A DNA stretch of 64,000 nt from Chrysoperla carnea (taxonomy: Eukaryota; Arthropoda; Insecta; Neuroptera; Chrysopidae), in assembly GCF_905475395.1 (NCBI RefSeq), contig NC_058338.1:5222935-5286934 (forward strand), written 5' to 3'. A program made the translations under genes and the position numbers. The notes under the pieces were generated by a model. That model ran no database searches, was not told where the DNA came from, and worked only from the letters and a program-made list of their open reading frames with translations. Positions 25,730 to 35,224 of this stretch are shown here, one piece after another (the stretch's first letter is position 1; every line of letters begins with the position of its first letter).

Positions 25730-25800
25730 AGGTGGAGTAGTGGATAACACGTCCGCGCCCGGTAATAGAGTACCTCGTTTCGAATCTAGCGCAGTCTCGA
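25730..25800 (+). repeat. tRNA-like sequence, probably the head of a SINE
   Basis: It has an A-box-like GTGGAGTAGTGGATAACACG and a B-box-like GTTTCGAATCTAG at tRNA spacing. The stems do not pair well enough for a functional tRNA, so a tRNA pseudogene or SINE head is more likely. Confidence 0.45.
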
Positions 25801-26084
25801 TTAATTTTTAATTAAATAAGTTATTATGTCGAGAGAATATTTTTTTTTTAGATAAATGTTATGAGAACCAAAAGCATCGAATAAGTAAGAGGGGGAGTTT
25901 TTTTATGTTATTTTAATTCCCACCCCCTGACAGAAGAGTGATTTATGACATAAGTAATAAAGTCTGACTAACATAATTAATTTTTTGTTGTTGAAATAAC
26001 ATGTTCTCCTATTACAAAATTGTTATAAAATTTCATTCAACAAGAAGCTCCGCGATCTTAGCACCCCATGTGCGGAATTTCGAT

Positions 26085-26265
26085 TGACCAATTATACCAT
26101 CTGAAAGGTCAGAAATTGGTCATAAAAGGTCAGTTGGTCTCATTAATTGGTCAGCATCAGAAAATTTTTTATTAAAGATTGAAAAAACTCCACCTATGCG
26201 CGATCGGGAAGCATTCGCTGATAATTGGTCAGCTAATATAAATAATTGGTCAGTTTAATTTTTTT
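26085..26265 (+). repeat. Cluster of ATTGGTCA(G) motifs
   Basis: AATTGGTCAG or a close variant (AAATTGGTCATAAAAGGTCAG, TTGGTCTC) occurs at least five times within 180 bases, always on the same strand and irregularly spaced. Confidence 0.55.
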
Positions 26266-26292
26266 TATATTCAAAAAATAATATAATTTCGA

Positions 26293-26580
26293 AAAAATTT
26301 TCAATTTTTTCAACATTTGTACTAGGAGAACATAAGTGGGAATTAGTAGTTCCTGATAAGGAGAAATGTGAGTAAGTGTTTTCACCCCGAAAGTCTAAAA
26401 TTTTATTTTGGCAGAAAGTTATTGGTCTGCCCACTAGAGGTCACACTCACCAAACACGGGTGTGCAGACCAGTAACTTTCTGACTTACGAGGTGACAACA
26501 ATTACCTTGCTATCAGGTACTACTTATTCCGTCCGTCCTTGATGTTCTCCTAGTAGAAATGTGAAAAAAATTGAAGTTTT
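26293..26580. mobile_element. MITE with nested inverted arms
   Basis: Outer arms include CATTTGTACTAGGAGAACAT and ATGTTCTCCTAGTAGAAATG plus AATTTT-rich flanks. Inner arms include CAGAAAGTTATTGGTCTGC and GCAGACCAGTAACTTTCTG. The whole 288 bp folds on itself. Confidence 0.8.
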
Positions 26581-26704
26581 TGAACGAAAAAAAACTAATT
26601 TTTTCATCATTTACTAGGCAAACATGCTGTGGTGGAAATTTGAAAAAAAATGAAAATAAAAATCAGATTTTGCTTAAAAGATTTAATGAACTTTTTTTAA
26701 TATA

Positions 26705-26780
26705 TGTCCTCACTTAGTTTCGAACCAAGGGACTATTTATTCGAAGTCAGATACGCTAACCATTATACCATTAGGGCTCT
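26705..26780 (-). repeat. tRNA-like sequence, probably pseudogene or SINE head
   Basis: On the minus strand CTAATGGTATAATGGTTAGC serves as A box and CTTGGTTCGAAACTAAG as a well-formed T arm with B box. The acceptor and anticodon stems pair poorly, so I do not call a working tRNA. Confidence 0.5.
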
Positions 26781-27121
26781 GTTATTCGTATTAATAAATA
26801 ATTATATTCATATTTTCGACTTTCTTAAATTATAACAAAAAGTAAAACTCATTTTTGGAAAATTTTGAGTAGTATTATTACAAAAAAAAAATGGCAAACG
26901 AAGTTTGAAATACTTACCTATCGTGAAGTTCGAAATACTCACCTATTTTTAACTGAAATAATATTGTATAGCTACAGAGAGATGGGGAAAAATAAAATAA
27001 AAACAGGGTTTGAGTTTTCAACTTTATTTAAATGAAATCAAAATACATAAAAACTATTTACGAATTACTTGCACATAATTCCATATAATTAATTTCATCT
27101 TAAAAAAATTTTTTTGCATCA

Positions 27122-27402
27122 ACAGACCCAATTCACCTATGATGCTCATTTACGAACTTGACCTCACTTTTTACGTCCTGAGTACGCTGTAAAAATTTCA
27201 GCTCGATATCTTTTTTCGTTTTTGAGTTATCGTGTCCACAGACGGACGGATGGACGGACGGACAACCGGAAATGGACTAATTAGGTGATTTTATGAACAC
27301 CTATGACAAAATTTTTATACTAACATCATTATTTTTAAGCGTTACAAACTTGGGACTAAACTTAATATACTATGTATATTTCATATATACATGGTATAAA
27401 AA
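27122..27402 (+). mobile_element. ~500 bp ATACCATG MITE family, 5'-truncated copy
   Basis: It runs from CCCAATTCACCTATGATGCT through TTTTTGAGTTATCGTG, a GGACGGACGGAC run and ACAAACTTGGGACTAAA to TTTCATATATACATGGTAT. The open frame 27293-27550 crosses its end and has no meaning. Confidence 0.8.
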
Positions 27403-27509
27403 GAGTGAAAAGTATACATGTATATTTGATAGTAGTACATATAAAAAAAAAAAAAAAATGGATAAAATTTTTACTTTTAAAAAAATGAATTTTTCCTTTT
27501 ATTTAAATT

Positions 27510-27612
27510 TTTCACTCTTTTTATACCACGTATGTATGAAATATACATAGTATATTAAGTTTAGTCCCAAGTTTGTAACGCTTAAAAATAATGATGTTAG
27601 TATAAAAATTTT
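27510..27612 (-). mobile_element. Inverted partial copy of the ~500 bp ATACCATG MITE
   Basis: ATACCACGTATGTATGAAAT followed by AGTCCCAAGTTTGTAACGCT is the mirror of the end of the copy at 27122-27402. The two face each other across about 105 bases with a further mirrored stretch (AAGAGTGAAAA and TTTTTCACTCTTT). Confidence 0.75.
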
Positions 27613-27674
27613 GTAGAAAAAAAAATAGGGTAGAAAATAAAAAAAATAAAACAAAATTTAAAATATATAACGAT

Positions 27675-27690
27675 TTTTATTTATTTATAA
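27675..27690 (-). promoter_or_regulatory. Candidate polyadenylation signal of the acyl-CoA ligase
   Basis: The minus strand reads ATAAATAAATAAA about 100 bases after the stop codon, giving overlapping AATAAA hexamers. Confidence 0.4.
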
Positions 27691-27788
27691 TTAATTTTAA
27701 AGTACATAATTTTTTTAATCTAGTTTCATAAGTTATACAGGTTTTTTTTATAATTTTATGTTGAATAATAAACAAATTATAATAATTA

Positions 27789-30700
27789 TTATCCTTCAAT
27801 TAATTTTTTTAATTCAATGCGACGTACTTTTCCACTTGATGTCATTGGTAAACTATCTACAAATATAACACCACCACGTAATTTTTGATGATCAGCAACT
27901 TGATCTGAAAAATATAATTATTTATTCATTAAAATTCATTAAAATTAGAATAAGGTTGACGAAAAAATGTTTAAAACAAAATTTTTTTTTTTGCCTATAA
28001 AAAATAACTTGATTCTACCGGAGGGACATTTAAAAGAAGCCTTAAATTTGATTCAAAATCAACTCAAGTTTACTCTCGATAACTGTCCATTATCGATGGT
28101 AAACTTGAGTTGATTTTGAATCATATTTAAGGCTTCTTTTAAATGTCCCTCCGGCAGGGTTCTATAACTATCTTCTGAGGTAATTTTTCTCAAAAGAAAT
28201 TATAACTTCGAACCAAGGTCGAACCAGAAGCACTCCTTAGCACTCCTATCATAGTTTTTCTATCGAAACATGTACATGGCTATTTTTAATTAAATCAATT
28301 TTTTCCATGAATGGTTTTTTCCAGGCAAGCCTATTAGGAGTATATTTCGACGTATTTTGACCCGCTGAATACGAATTTTCAACTTGACCATCACTCAGAG
28401 TGGGGAGGGGGGGAACTGTATTTGATATTACAAAATTATTAAAAAGTAAAAGAATGTTGATACCATTTACAAATGCAATAATATCATCTCCAGTTACGTC
28501 TGCCATACTATTTTTCTTCACAATAAAAGCTACTGGCCATTCTCCATCATCTTCGTTCGGTTTGCCCATAACGCAGACCATGTTGACGGCTGGATGTGAA
28601 CGGATCACTTCTTCTAATTCAGCTGGTGATACCTACATTGAATAAAATACATTCTATTTGAATTTTAAGTTTCAATTTAAAGTTAATTTCAAGATGGTTG
28701 CAAGGTTGCAAGTTTGTCTGTGGAAACGATAACTCAAAATCGAAAAGTGATATCAACCTGAATTTTTCTTTCCTGGCACATTCTGTATATATTACAGGGT
28801 GTAATAATTATTATAAATACATAATATAATTACCTGCCAACATCTATATTTAAGCATTTCTTTATAACGCCCCAATACATAAAAACAATTATCATTATCG
28901 AATTTAACCATATCTCCCGAATGATACCAGCCATCTTTATCAATTGCTTCAGCCGTAGCTTCTGGATTCTTATAATAACCTTTTGTCATAGATGGACTCT
29001 TTAATAAAAATTCACCCGGTTCATTGACTCCTAATGTCTTTCCTGTATCTGGATCAATTACCTAAAAATAATTTTAATTTCGATATCAAAATTCATAAAA
29101 TACTGTTAATCCCCAAGATTCCTTTCGAAATAAAAACATTTCGTACAGAATTTTTGATGTTATCTCAAAAACCAAATTTGCCGTTTTTTCTTATATACCG
29201 ACTTAACTGAAGTTATGAGAAGAAAGAAGTTACTGAGTTTAAAAAAAAGTTAAAGTTAAGGTAAAAAAATTTCCAAGTGCTTTGATTACCTTCGCATACC
29301 CTCCGGGAACTGGATAACCACTTGAATTTATTTTAGACAAATTCAATTTAACATCCTTTTTTCGATTAAACCATACATGTAACACACAGCCCTCAGAGCT
29401 TCCATAACCATTAAATAAAAATGCATTTGGAAATACACGTCGAAATTCCTTAAGTTGTTCATCTGTGCCTGCTGCTCCACCGTAAAAAATACTTCTCAAT
29501 GTTTCCACAATCTTTGTTTCATATTTTGGGAATAATGGATGTCGTATCATTTGCATCAATAACATCGGTGATGATAATATCCATGTTATTTTATATTCGG
29601 TAATTATTTCTAAATTTCTGATTGGCTCATATTCACAAATAAATTTTGTTGCTCCTTTATAGAAAACCAAACCTGTTATCCAAATTGATGTGACCCAGGA
29701 CACGGGTGAATAAATTAATAATCTTTCATCTTCTTCGATTTCATCACTGCAACCAAAATAAAAACTTAATTAAAAACACTATTTAAAACTAGCTGACCCG
29801 GCGAACTTCGTACCGCCTAACAGTCGACTCTTTATTACATTTTTTTTTAATACCTTTCAGATTTCTTATCTGTAGAGGGAAAAAGTACATGGGCTATAAT
29901 AGTTATGATTAATAAACATACAACTGCAAATATTATTATAAACCTTAAAAGTTGGCATGAAATTTGCCCGAACTACTTTTGTTCTCTAAATGAAGTCATT
30001 TGAAAGCAGTCGTTGTATTGTTTTGCTTTCCTGGAACCGCTCTACTAACACTTAAACTTTACGGTATGGTAAATTAAAGTTCAAATTGACTTTTAATTAT
30101 TATTACGAATCTTCTTCATGGGAATATAGCAAAGTGATGTTTTTAGAATTTTTTAGGCAATTTTTAAAATTTTTCTCTCCGTAAGAACCATCCTCGTACT
30201 TCAAAGAATATTATAAAAAAGAAATTAGCGAAATCGGTTCCGCTGCTCTCCAGATTTGCGCTTACACATTTATTAGGTTTATTAGGTAAGTATTTTCTAG
30301 CAAATTTTAAACTATCTATCTTTTATCGTTTTGGAGAAAATGGACACTAAAATTGTATCCTAATATTGCGCCCCCGTGGATAAACAGTGACATTTACGGA
30401 AAAATGTTCCAAACAAAAGTTGTTAATTTTTTTATAAGGAACATTTTTTTACATTTAAGATTTTGTTCTATATCTAACGATTTATAATATGGGTCCTACG
30501 GAACCAAGACTCTATTACTCAATTGACCTATGTTGCTCATTTACGAACTTAGCCTCACTTTTACGTTCTGAGCACGCTATCAAAATATCAGCTTGATATC
30601 TCATTTCGTTTTTGAGTAATCGTGTGCACAGACAGGCAGAAAGACGGGTAGACGGACAGACAACTTGAAATGGACTAATTAGATAATTTTATGAACACTT

Positions 30701-32496
30701 ATACCAAAAATTTGTTCGTAGCATCAATATTTTTAAGCGTTACAAACTTGGGACTAAACTTGGTATACCTTGATGTATAAAACTATGTTAATTCGTACTG
30801 GCGTTTACTTACAGAAATTCCACAACACTCGTATAGAATGCCGCATGTCGAATAGTGACACCCTTTATGAATCCAGTTGTTCCGCTTGTGCAAACAATAA
30901 ACATGTTATCATTTTCAGGATCAACATCTTCACATTTAAAAGATGTCTCATCTTGATAATCATGCGGAGCAATAAATGGTTCGAACTCATTGTCAAACGT
31001 AACAATACGTGAAGCTAAACCCAATTCATTACGAATTGCTAATATCATTGGTTTTGCTTCGGAATCACAAAATATCATGCGTGGTTCAGTTAAAGTCATC
31101 ATGCGGCGTACTTCACCTGAAAATATGAGTGAGGACTGAGTTACAGTTTCTTATATGTCCAATGTATTGTTACTATGGTAGCAACTTGAAATAAAACTCA
31201 AGCACTGAGCGAATAACTTCGACATAGTTTTATTCATAATTAGACAAGGTATGTTTGATTGAGGACGAGTTTTGGTTCAGTTTGTGCACGTACCCAGTCG
31301 ACGCCATATTAGCTTATTCCCCCTTCCTGATTAAAACATTGTAAAAAACTTGAATATGTTTGTGTGAACAATCCTTCATTTTTGTAATGAAAAAATCGTT
31401 CCGTTCCGTTATCTTCAGTTCGTTAGTTACAAAATTTTTTGAATACACTCCAACATATCTCGGGAGTGATTTTTTGAACCGTTCCTCTTATTATCCGTTC
31501 AAAGTGGTCTATATTTCTAAACGACCATGAACATTCTTATCGAACTTTCTCAATTTGTGGACACTCTTTCTTAAGTGAATAACTGAATGTTAATATTTTT
31601 GAAAGCAGAGCTTTTTATAAAGAATAAATTTTTTTCGTAAACCTTATAATAAAAATTTTTTCCATATGTAGTCAACTTAACCTAGACACTCTGTATATTA
31701 CATGTACATTTACAGTGTGTAAAGATCCAACGGGAACCACATAATTGTTCAAAATGCAATTAATTTAAACTTACTTGCAGAAAAATTTGGATGCAATGGA
31801 TTTGAAATAGCACCTAAATAAGTAGCTGCCAAAAATGGTATAATAACATGTGAATGATTTCGCCCACAAATTGTAACAACATCTCCTTTTCGGACGCCCA
31901 TAGTACGCATCTCTAACGCACAACGGATTGTAAATAATCGAATTTGGCCATGTGTATATGAAATATTGTGTATTGGATGAACCTGTTATTAGAAAATTAT
32001 TACTTGCAAGAGTAAGCAAATGCTACAGAACCCGCGAAATTGGGGGTCCTGGGGGAACCTAGTGCAAACAAGTTTTTTTCAAGCGGACCTGGTGATGTAT
32101 TATTCGCAGGCTCAAAATAGATGAATTTGATGCATGGACCTCCCTTTGGCTTAATCCGGCACTGCTTCTTAGGCAATAAAGAATTTTTGTAAATGAAAAA
32201 GTGACTAGCCAGTGGCTTAGACAAGATCCTCTCAAATTTTTAGTCGTTTTAAAATCACTGTATTATACTTCACTTGGCTTGATACATAAATAGCAGAACC
32301 TATGCCGTGAAATTAACTAGAATTTCTAAATTCAAACCTGTGCAATTTTATCCGAATGTAATGCCATTTGATTCAATAATATTTGTCCAAAATTTTGATC
32401 ACATGGCGGAAATTTTAAATCACCTCCATACAAAACTATCTCTTTATTATTATTCTGTTTGGGTCGACCCAACATCGTTGTCACTATGCTTTCCAT
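27789..32496 (-). CDS. Acyl-CoA ligase of the 4CL/luciferase-like ANL family, 7 exons
   Basis: Seen: minus-strand exons 32338-32496, 31775-31982, 30813-31116, 29290-29746, 28834-29061, 28464-28632 and 27789-27904 join in phase to 546 residues, the usual family length. The AMP-binding motif is CTSGTTGFIKGV (198-209; the usual xPKG is FIKG). YGSSEG at 338-343 is the A5 motif. GWYHSGD at 420-426 and GRYKEMLKYRCWQ at 440-452 form the hinge region. SSGKVRR at 531-537 carries the catalytic lysine (K534). Known: such enzymes adenylate a carboxylic acid and transfer it to CoA. The substrate cannot be read from the sequence. Odd points are CW in place of the usual GY before QVSPAELEE, and a C-terminus LIEG without a peroxisomal SKL-type signal. 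Introns hold MITEs and an RTE-like fragment. All key residues are present, so I regard it as functional. Confidence 0.93.
28018..28154. mobile_element. MITE in the last intron of the acyl-CoA ligase
   Basis: CCGGAGGGACATTTAAAAGA and AGCCTTAAATTTGATTC are mirrored by GAATCATATTTAAGGCT and TCTTTTAAATGTCCCTCCGG. The arms are about 56 bases with few mismatches and the loop is about 25 bases. The whole 137 bp folds into one hairpin. Confidence 0.85.
29787..30275 (+). mobile_element. RTE-like or SINE fragment in intron 3 of the acyl-CoA ligase
   Basis: It begins AACTAGCTGACCCGGCGAAC and ends near GAAATCGGTTCCGCTGCTCT. These two sequences commonly bound short non-autonomous RTE-type elements in insects. 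The interior is AT-rich with no open frame. Confidence 0.55.
30356..30782 (+). mobile_element. ~500 bp ATACCATG MITE family, nearly complete copy
   Basis: It runs from GCGCCCCCGTGGATAAACAG through GGTCCTACGGAACCAAGACT, TTTTTGAGTAATCGTG and TTCGTAGCATCAATATTTTT to a shortened end GGTATACCTTGATGTATAAA. It sits in intron 3 of the acyl-CoA ligase and abuts the splice donor of exon 3 (30811). Confidence 0.8.
31235..31330 (+). mobile_element. Degenerate piece of the GGTAGAACTAGACAAGG MITE family
   Basis: ATTAGACAAGGTATGTTTGA and GCACGTACCCAGTCGACGCC followed by ATATT recall the order of blocks at 13270-13380. It lies in intron 2 of the acyl-CoA ligase. Only one side is recognisable. Confidence 0.4.
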
Positions 32497-32589
32497 GATT
32501 TTTCTTTTTGATTTTCGTAAAACACTTCACACAAAAATTTAAAAGAAAAATATTAAAAAAATGATTATATATACAGGGTATAAAAATAA

Positions 32590-32700
32590 TAGTTTTTACC
32601 CGACTGCGTGACGCAAAGGAGTGGGTAATGTGTACATGTTTGTATGTATGTATGTATGTATTTTCGTGTGTTCCTATTTGGTACATTAGATACTAAACAA
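32590..32700 (+). repeat. Dispersed repeat fragment with (GTAT)n microsatellite
   Basis: TTTTTACCCGACTGCGTGAC with GCAAAGGAGTGGGTAATGTG precedes a tetranucleotide run TGTATGTATGTATGTATGTA at about 32640. The combination is typical of the end of a dispersed element followed by a slippage-prone repeat. Confidence 0.5.
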
Positions 32701-32867
32701 GTGGGCTGATTTTGATGATTCTTACGTTAATTTATTTGCATTAATCTTGCGATATGGTCATTGAAGATTTGGTAGTAATGAAAATTCAATAAAAACTGAA
32801 ATATGGCCGCCATATTGTGAAAAAAGAAAAAAAAAAGAAAATTTATAGGTATTTTAAAATCCCAACT

Positions 32868-33176
32868 AAAAAGTGTAGCTTTTAAGCTTTTGTTCTACCC
32901 CAAACAGTTTACAAACCTCTATATTGCTCATTTGCGAACTCGACTCCACTTTTTACGTCCTGAGGACGCTATAAAAATTTCAGCTGGGTATCTCTCTTCG
33001 TTTTTGAATTATTGTGTTAACAGACGGACAGACAGACAACCGAAAATGGACTAATTAGATGATTTTATAAACACCTATACCAAAATTTTGTTCGTAGCAT
33101 CAATATTTTTAAGCATTACAAACTTGGAACGAAACTTAATATACCTTGATATATTTCATATATACATGGTATAAAA
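32868..33176 (+). mobile_element. ~500 bp ATACCATG MITE family, 5'-truncated copy
   Basis: It runs from GCTTTTGTTCTACCCCAAAC through CGAACTCGACTCCACTTTTT, a GACGGACAGACAGAC run and TTCGTAGCATCAATATTTTT to the intact end TTTCATATATACATGGTAT. Confidence 0.8.
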
Positions 33177-33177
33177 A

Positions 33178-33380
33178 TCAAAAACCACGACTGTGTTAAA
33201 TAAAACCTGAAAAGAAAAGAAAAAAATGTCCAGCAATTTACATTCGGGACCAAGCAATGGGAAGATTTAAGCTTGTCTAGATTTTAATGAGTTCCGACTG
33301 TTAAAGTCAATATGTACTTAAACTGCTGGACATGTTATTTTCTTTTAAGGTTTTATTTAACGCAGTCGGGGGTTTTTGAT
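33178..33380. mobile_element. MITE with about 65 bp inverted arms
   Basis: TCAAAAACCACGACTGTGTT with AAATAAAACCT mirrors AGGTTTTATTTAACGCAGTC with GGGGGTTTTTGA. An inner pair ATGTCCAGCA / TGCTGGACAT continues the stem. It is inserted exactly beside the copy of the ~500 bp MITE that ends at 33176. Confidence 0.75.
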
Positions 33381-33729
33381 TGTTTAAATTAATTTTTTTA
33401 TTGAAGATTGTCCTTTGAAGGTTCAAAAATAATATGATTTTAATGGCTTTATTATTTCTAATACATTTACGATTCAGATTAAAGTCATATCTTTATGGTC
33501 ATATTATTTTTTTGTTGATTACATGTAAAAACAACACGTTAAAACACTTCCTCTATTAAATGACATAAATGCAATGACGTAATTGTTTATCGATTCTAGT
33601 ACACTCGAATTTTTTTAAAACAAGAAGTAAAAATTTTAATTCATAAATTAATTGTCTATTTAAGGCTTTTTAACTCTCGAACAGCTACGTGAGTTTTCTG
33701 TTGCGGAAAATAAAGATTTAAGGTTACTC

Positions 33730-34026
33730 TAACAAATGCCGGAACATCAATCAAGTAACCGGGGATGGTAGGTCTGAGCGGAGAGACAAACACGCAAAAA
33801 ATTTGTGTTTTTTGCAACGAATAGATACGTGGCTGATGTTTACAGGGATGTTAAAAAACAGTTTGCCAAAACATCAGCCAGGTAGCCGGGAACCGTAAGT
33901 CTCTGTTAACATTCTGACAAAGCACTAGCCACGTATCTGTTCGTCGTAAGCAAAATTTTTTTTGCATGTTTTGCTCGCTACTCAGACTTACGGCCCCCAG
34001 CTACCTGGCTGATGTTTTGGCAAACA
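33730..34026. mobile_element. Composite inverted-repeat element
   Basis: GAACATCAATCAAGTAACCG and GATACGTGGCTGATGTT on the left mirror CACTAGCCACGTATCTGTTC and CTACCTGGCTGATGTTTTGG on the right. A third related block (CCAAAACATCAGCCAGGTAG) lies in the middle at about 33868, so one arm sequence is present three times. Confidence 0.7.
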
Positions 34027-35056
34027 TATATTCTGGTCTGAGATTTCAATTAATTTGATTTTTTCATTGAAATGATGTACCTATGTATTATGATAATTTC
34101 AAAATGACGAAAGTTAAACACCATTTAAAGATAAATAAAAGTAAAATTTCCTGACGAATTTAGTTGTTTTTGAACCAACTAATAAATTACGTTGCAAGTT
34201 AATCATTTTCGGATTTTGATTATGAAATAATCAAGTTTGGGTTAAATTTGTAATGAAAAATTACGTCTTTTAATCATTATCTTGACATATATTTCAATAA
34301 TGTAAAAATTTGCAATGCCTGATATTTAATCAACAAAGTACAATATGATATGGGCAATAATTCGATCTCGAATTGCATGATTGTGAAATTATATGATTTG
34401 AAAATAAATTTTTTTGAATTTGAATATTTGTACTGGCTTTTAAACATTTGGTTTACCTGGCCCAGAGAATATATCGGTAAAATATAGTCTCTGACCTAGC
34501 CATTTCTAGCAAATATACATTAAATTTTCATTTACAAGATTTGAAAATAATATATTGTATTGAATGTAGTGACATCTATATTTGAATTACTATACTATTC
34601 GACAAACAAAGTTTATTCCTGTAAACTTTGTGTTTTTATAGAATAAAAAGGACAAAATTGCCCAAAAATTCTCCAAAATAAATACAAATATACATTTTGA
34701 ATTTATTTAAAATAAAACTTAATCGAAATCGTTTCTTAAAAGTTTTTTAGAATCATTTCTTAAATTAAAATATCAGTATTGACCCAACACAGTCCATACA
34801 TTAAAGTAGAGATATAGGCAAGATCATAACTCATATGAAATGTAAATTGCATAAACTTATTAATTGTCGAATTTATAAATCGAAATATACCAATTTAGGC
34901 TATCAATAAAGTTTAAGTTTCTTGGTATAAAGTCTCATTTTGAGAAAAAACATTGAGCTATTCTAAAGAAATACTTCTATGCCTTATTTTAAAAAGAAAA
35001 TATTTTTAATATTATGAACGAGACACTTAGAATAAATCGATAAATTTCTTAAACTC

Positions 35057-35117
35057 TCACTAGTGACACGTTCTGTATTACACTAAGTATATATACAGAA
35101 ACAAAACTACACTGAAT
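35057..35117 (+). promoter_or_regulatory. RNA polymerase III (U6-type) promoter
   Basis: A TATA box TATATATA occupies 35088-35095, which is -30 to -23 from the first U6 base, the expected place for a snRNA-type pol III promoter. The proximal element expected about 20-30 bases further upstream would fall in 35050-35077. I cannot recognise its consensus with certainty. Confidence 0.75.
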
Positions 35118-35134
35118 GTACTTGCTTCGGCAGT

Positions 35135-35174
<40 letters not shown>

Positions 35175-35224
35175 GGCCCCTGCGCAAGGATGACACGCAA
35201 AATCGTGAAGCGTTCCACATTTTT
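35118..35224 (+). ncRNA. U6: U6 spliceosomal snRNA
   Basis: The 107 bases match the universal U6 sequence: 5' hairpin GTACTTGCTTCGGCAGTACA, the ATACTAAAATTGGAACGATA region, the ACAGAGA box that pairs with the 5' splice site, AGATTAGCATGGCCCCTGCG with the catalytic AGC triad and U4-pairing region, the telestem region, and a T-run for pol III termination at 35221-35226. The 5' stem keeps full pairing (GUAC with GUAC). No damage is seen and a TATA box is present, so this copy is probably active. Confidence 0.97.

Larger units (their letters stand above)
21943..27788. other. Intergenic region between Pcyt1 and the acyl-CoA ligase
   Basis: The flanking genes converge here, so only 3' ends are expected. 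I find MITEs (22620-22750, 23106-23323, 26293-26580), a duplicated block (23530-23720), two tRNA-like pieces (25730-25800, 26705-26780), a cluster of ATTGGTCA motifs (26085-26260) and a pair of inverted MITE copies (27122-27612). None of the short open frames shows a domain. Confidence 0.6.
32497..35117. other. Repeat-filled interval upstream of the acyl-CoA ligase
   Basis: This interval should contain the acyl-CoA ligase promoter just above 32496, but no clear core element stands out. It also holds a (GTAT)n microsatellite at 32638-32661, a copy of the ~500 bp MITE (32868-33176), MITEs at 33178-33380 and 33730-34026, and then about 1 kb of AT-rich DNA (34.1-35.1 kb) where I see nothing. Confidence 0.6.

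Noticed and set aside
27900-32224. Methionine-initiated frames such as 31771-32019 and 32000-32224
   Set aside because: They are wrong-frame or intron readings. The joined exons in another frame give the full ANL protein.
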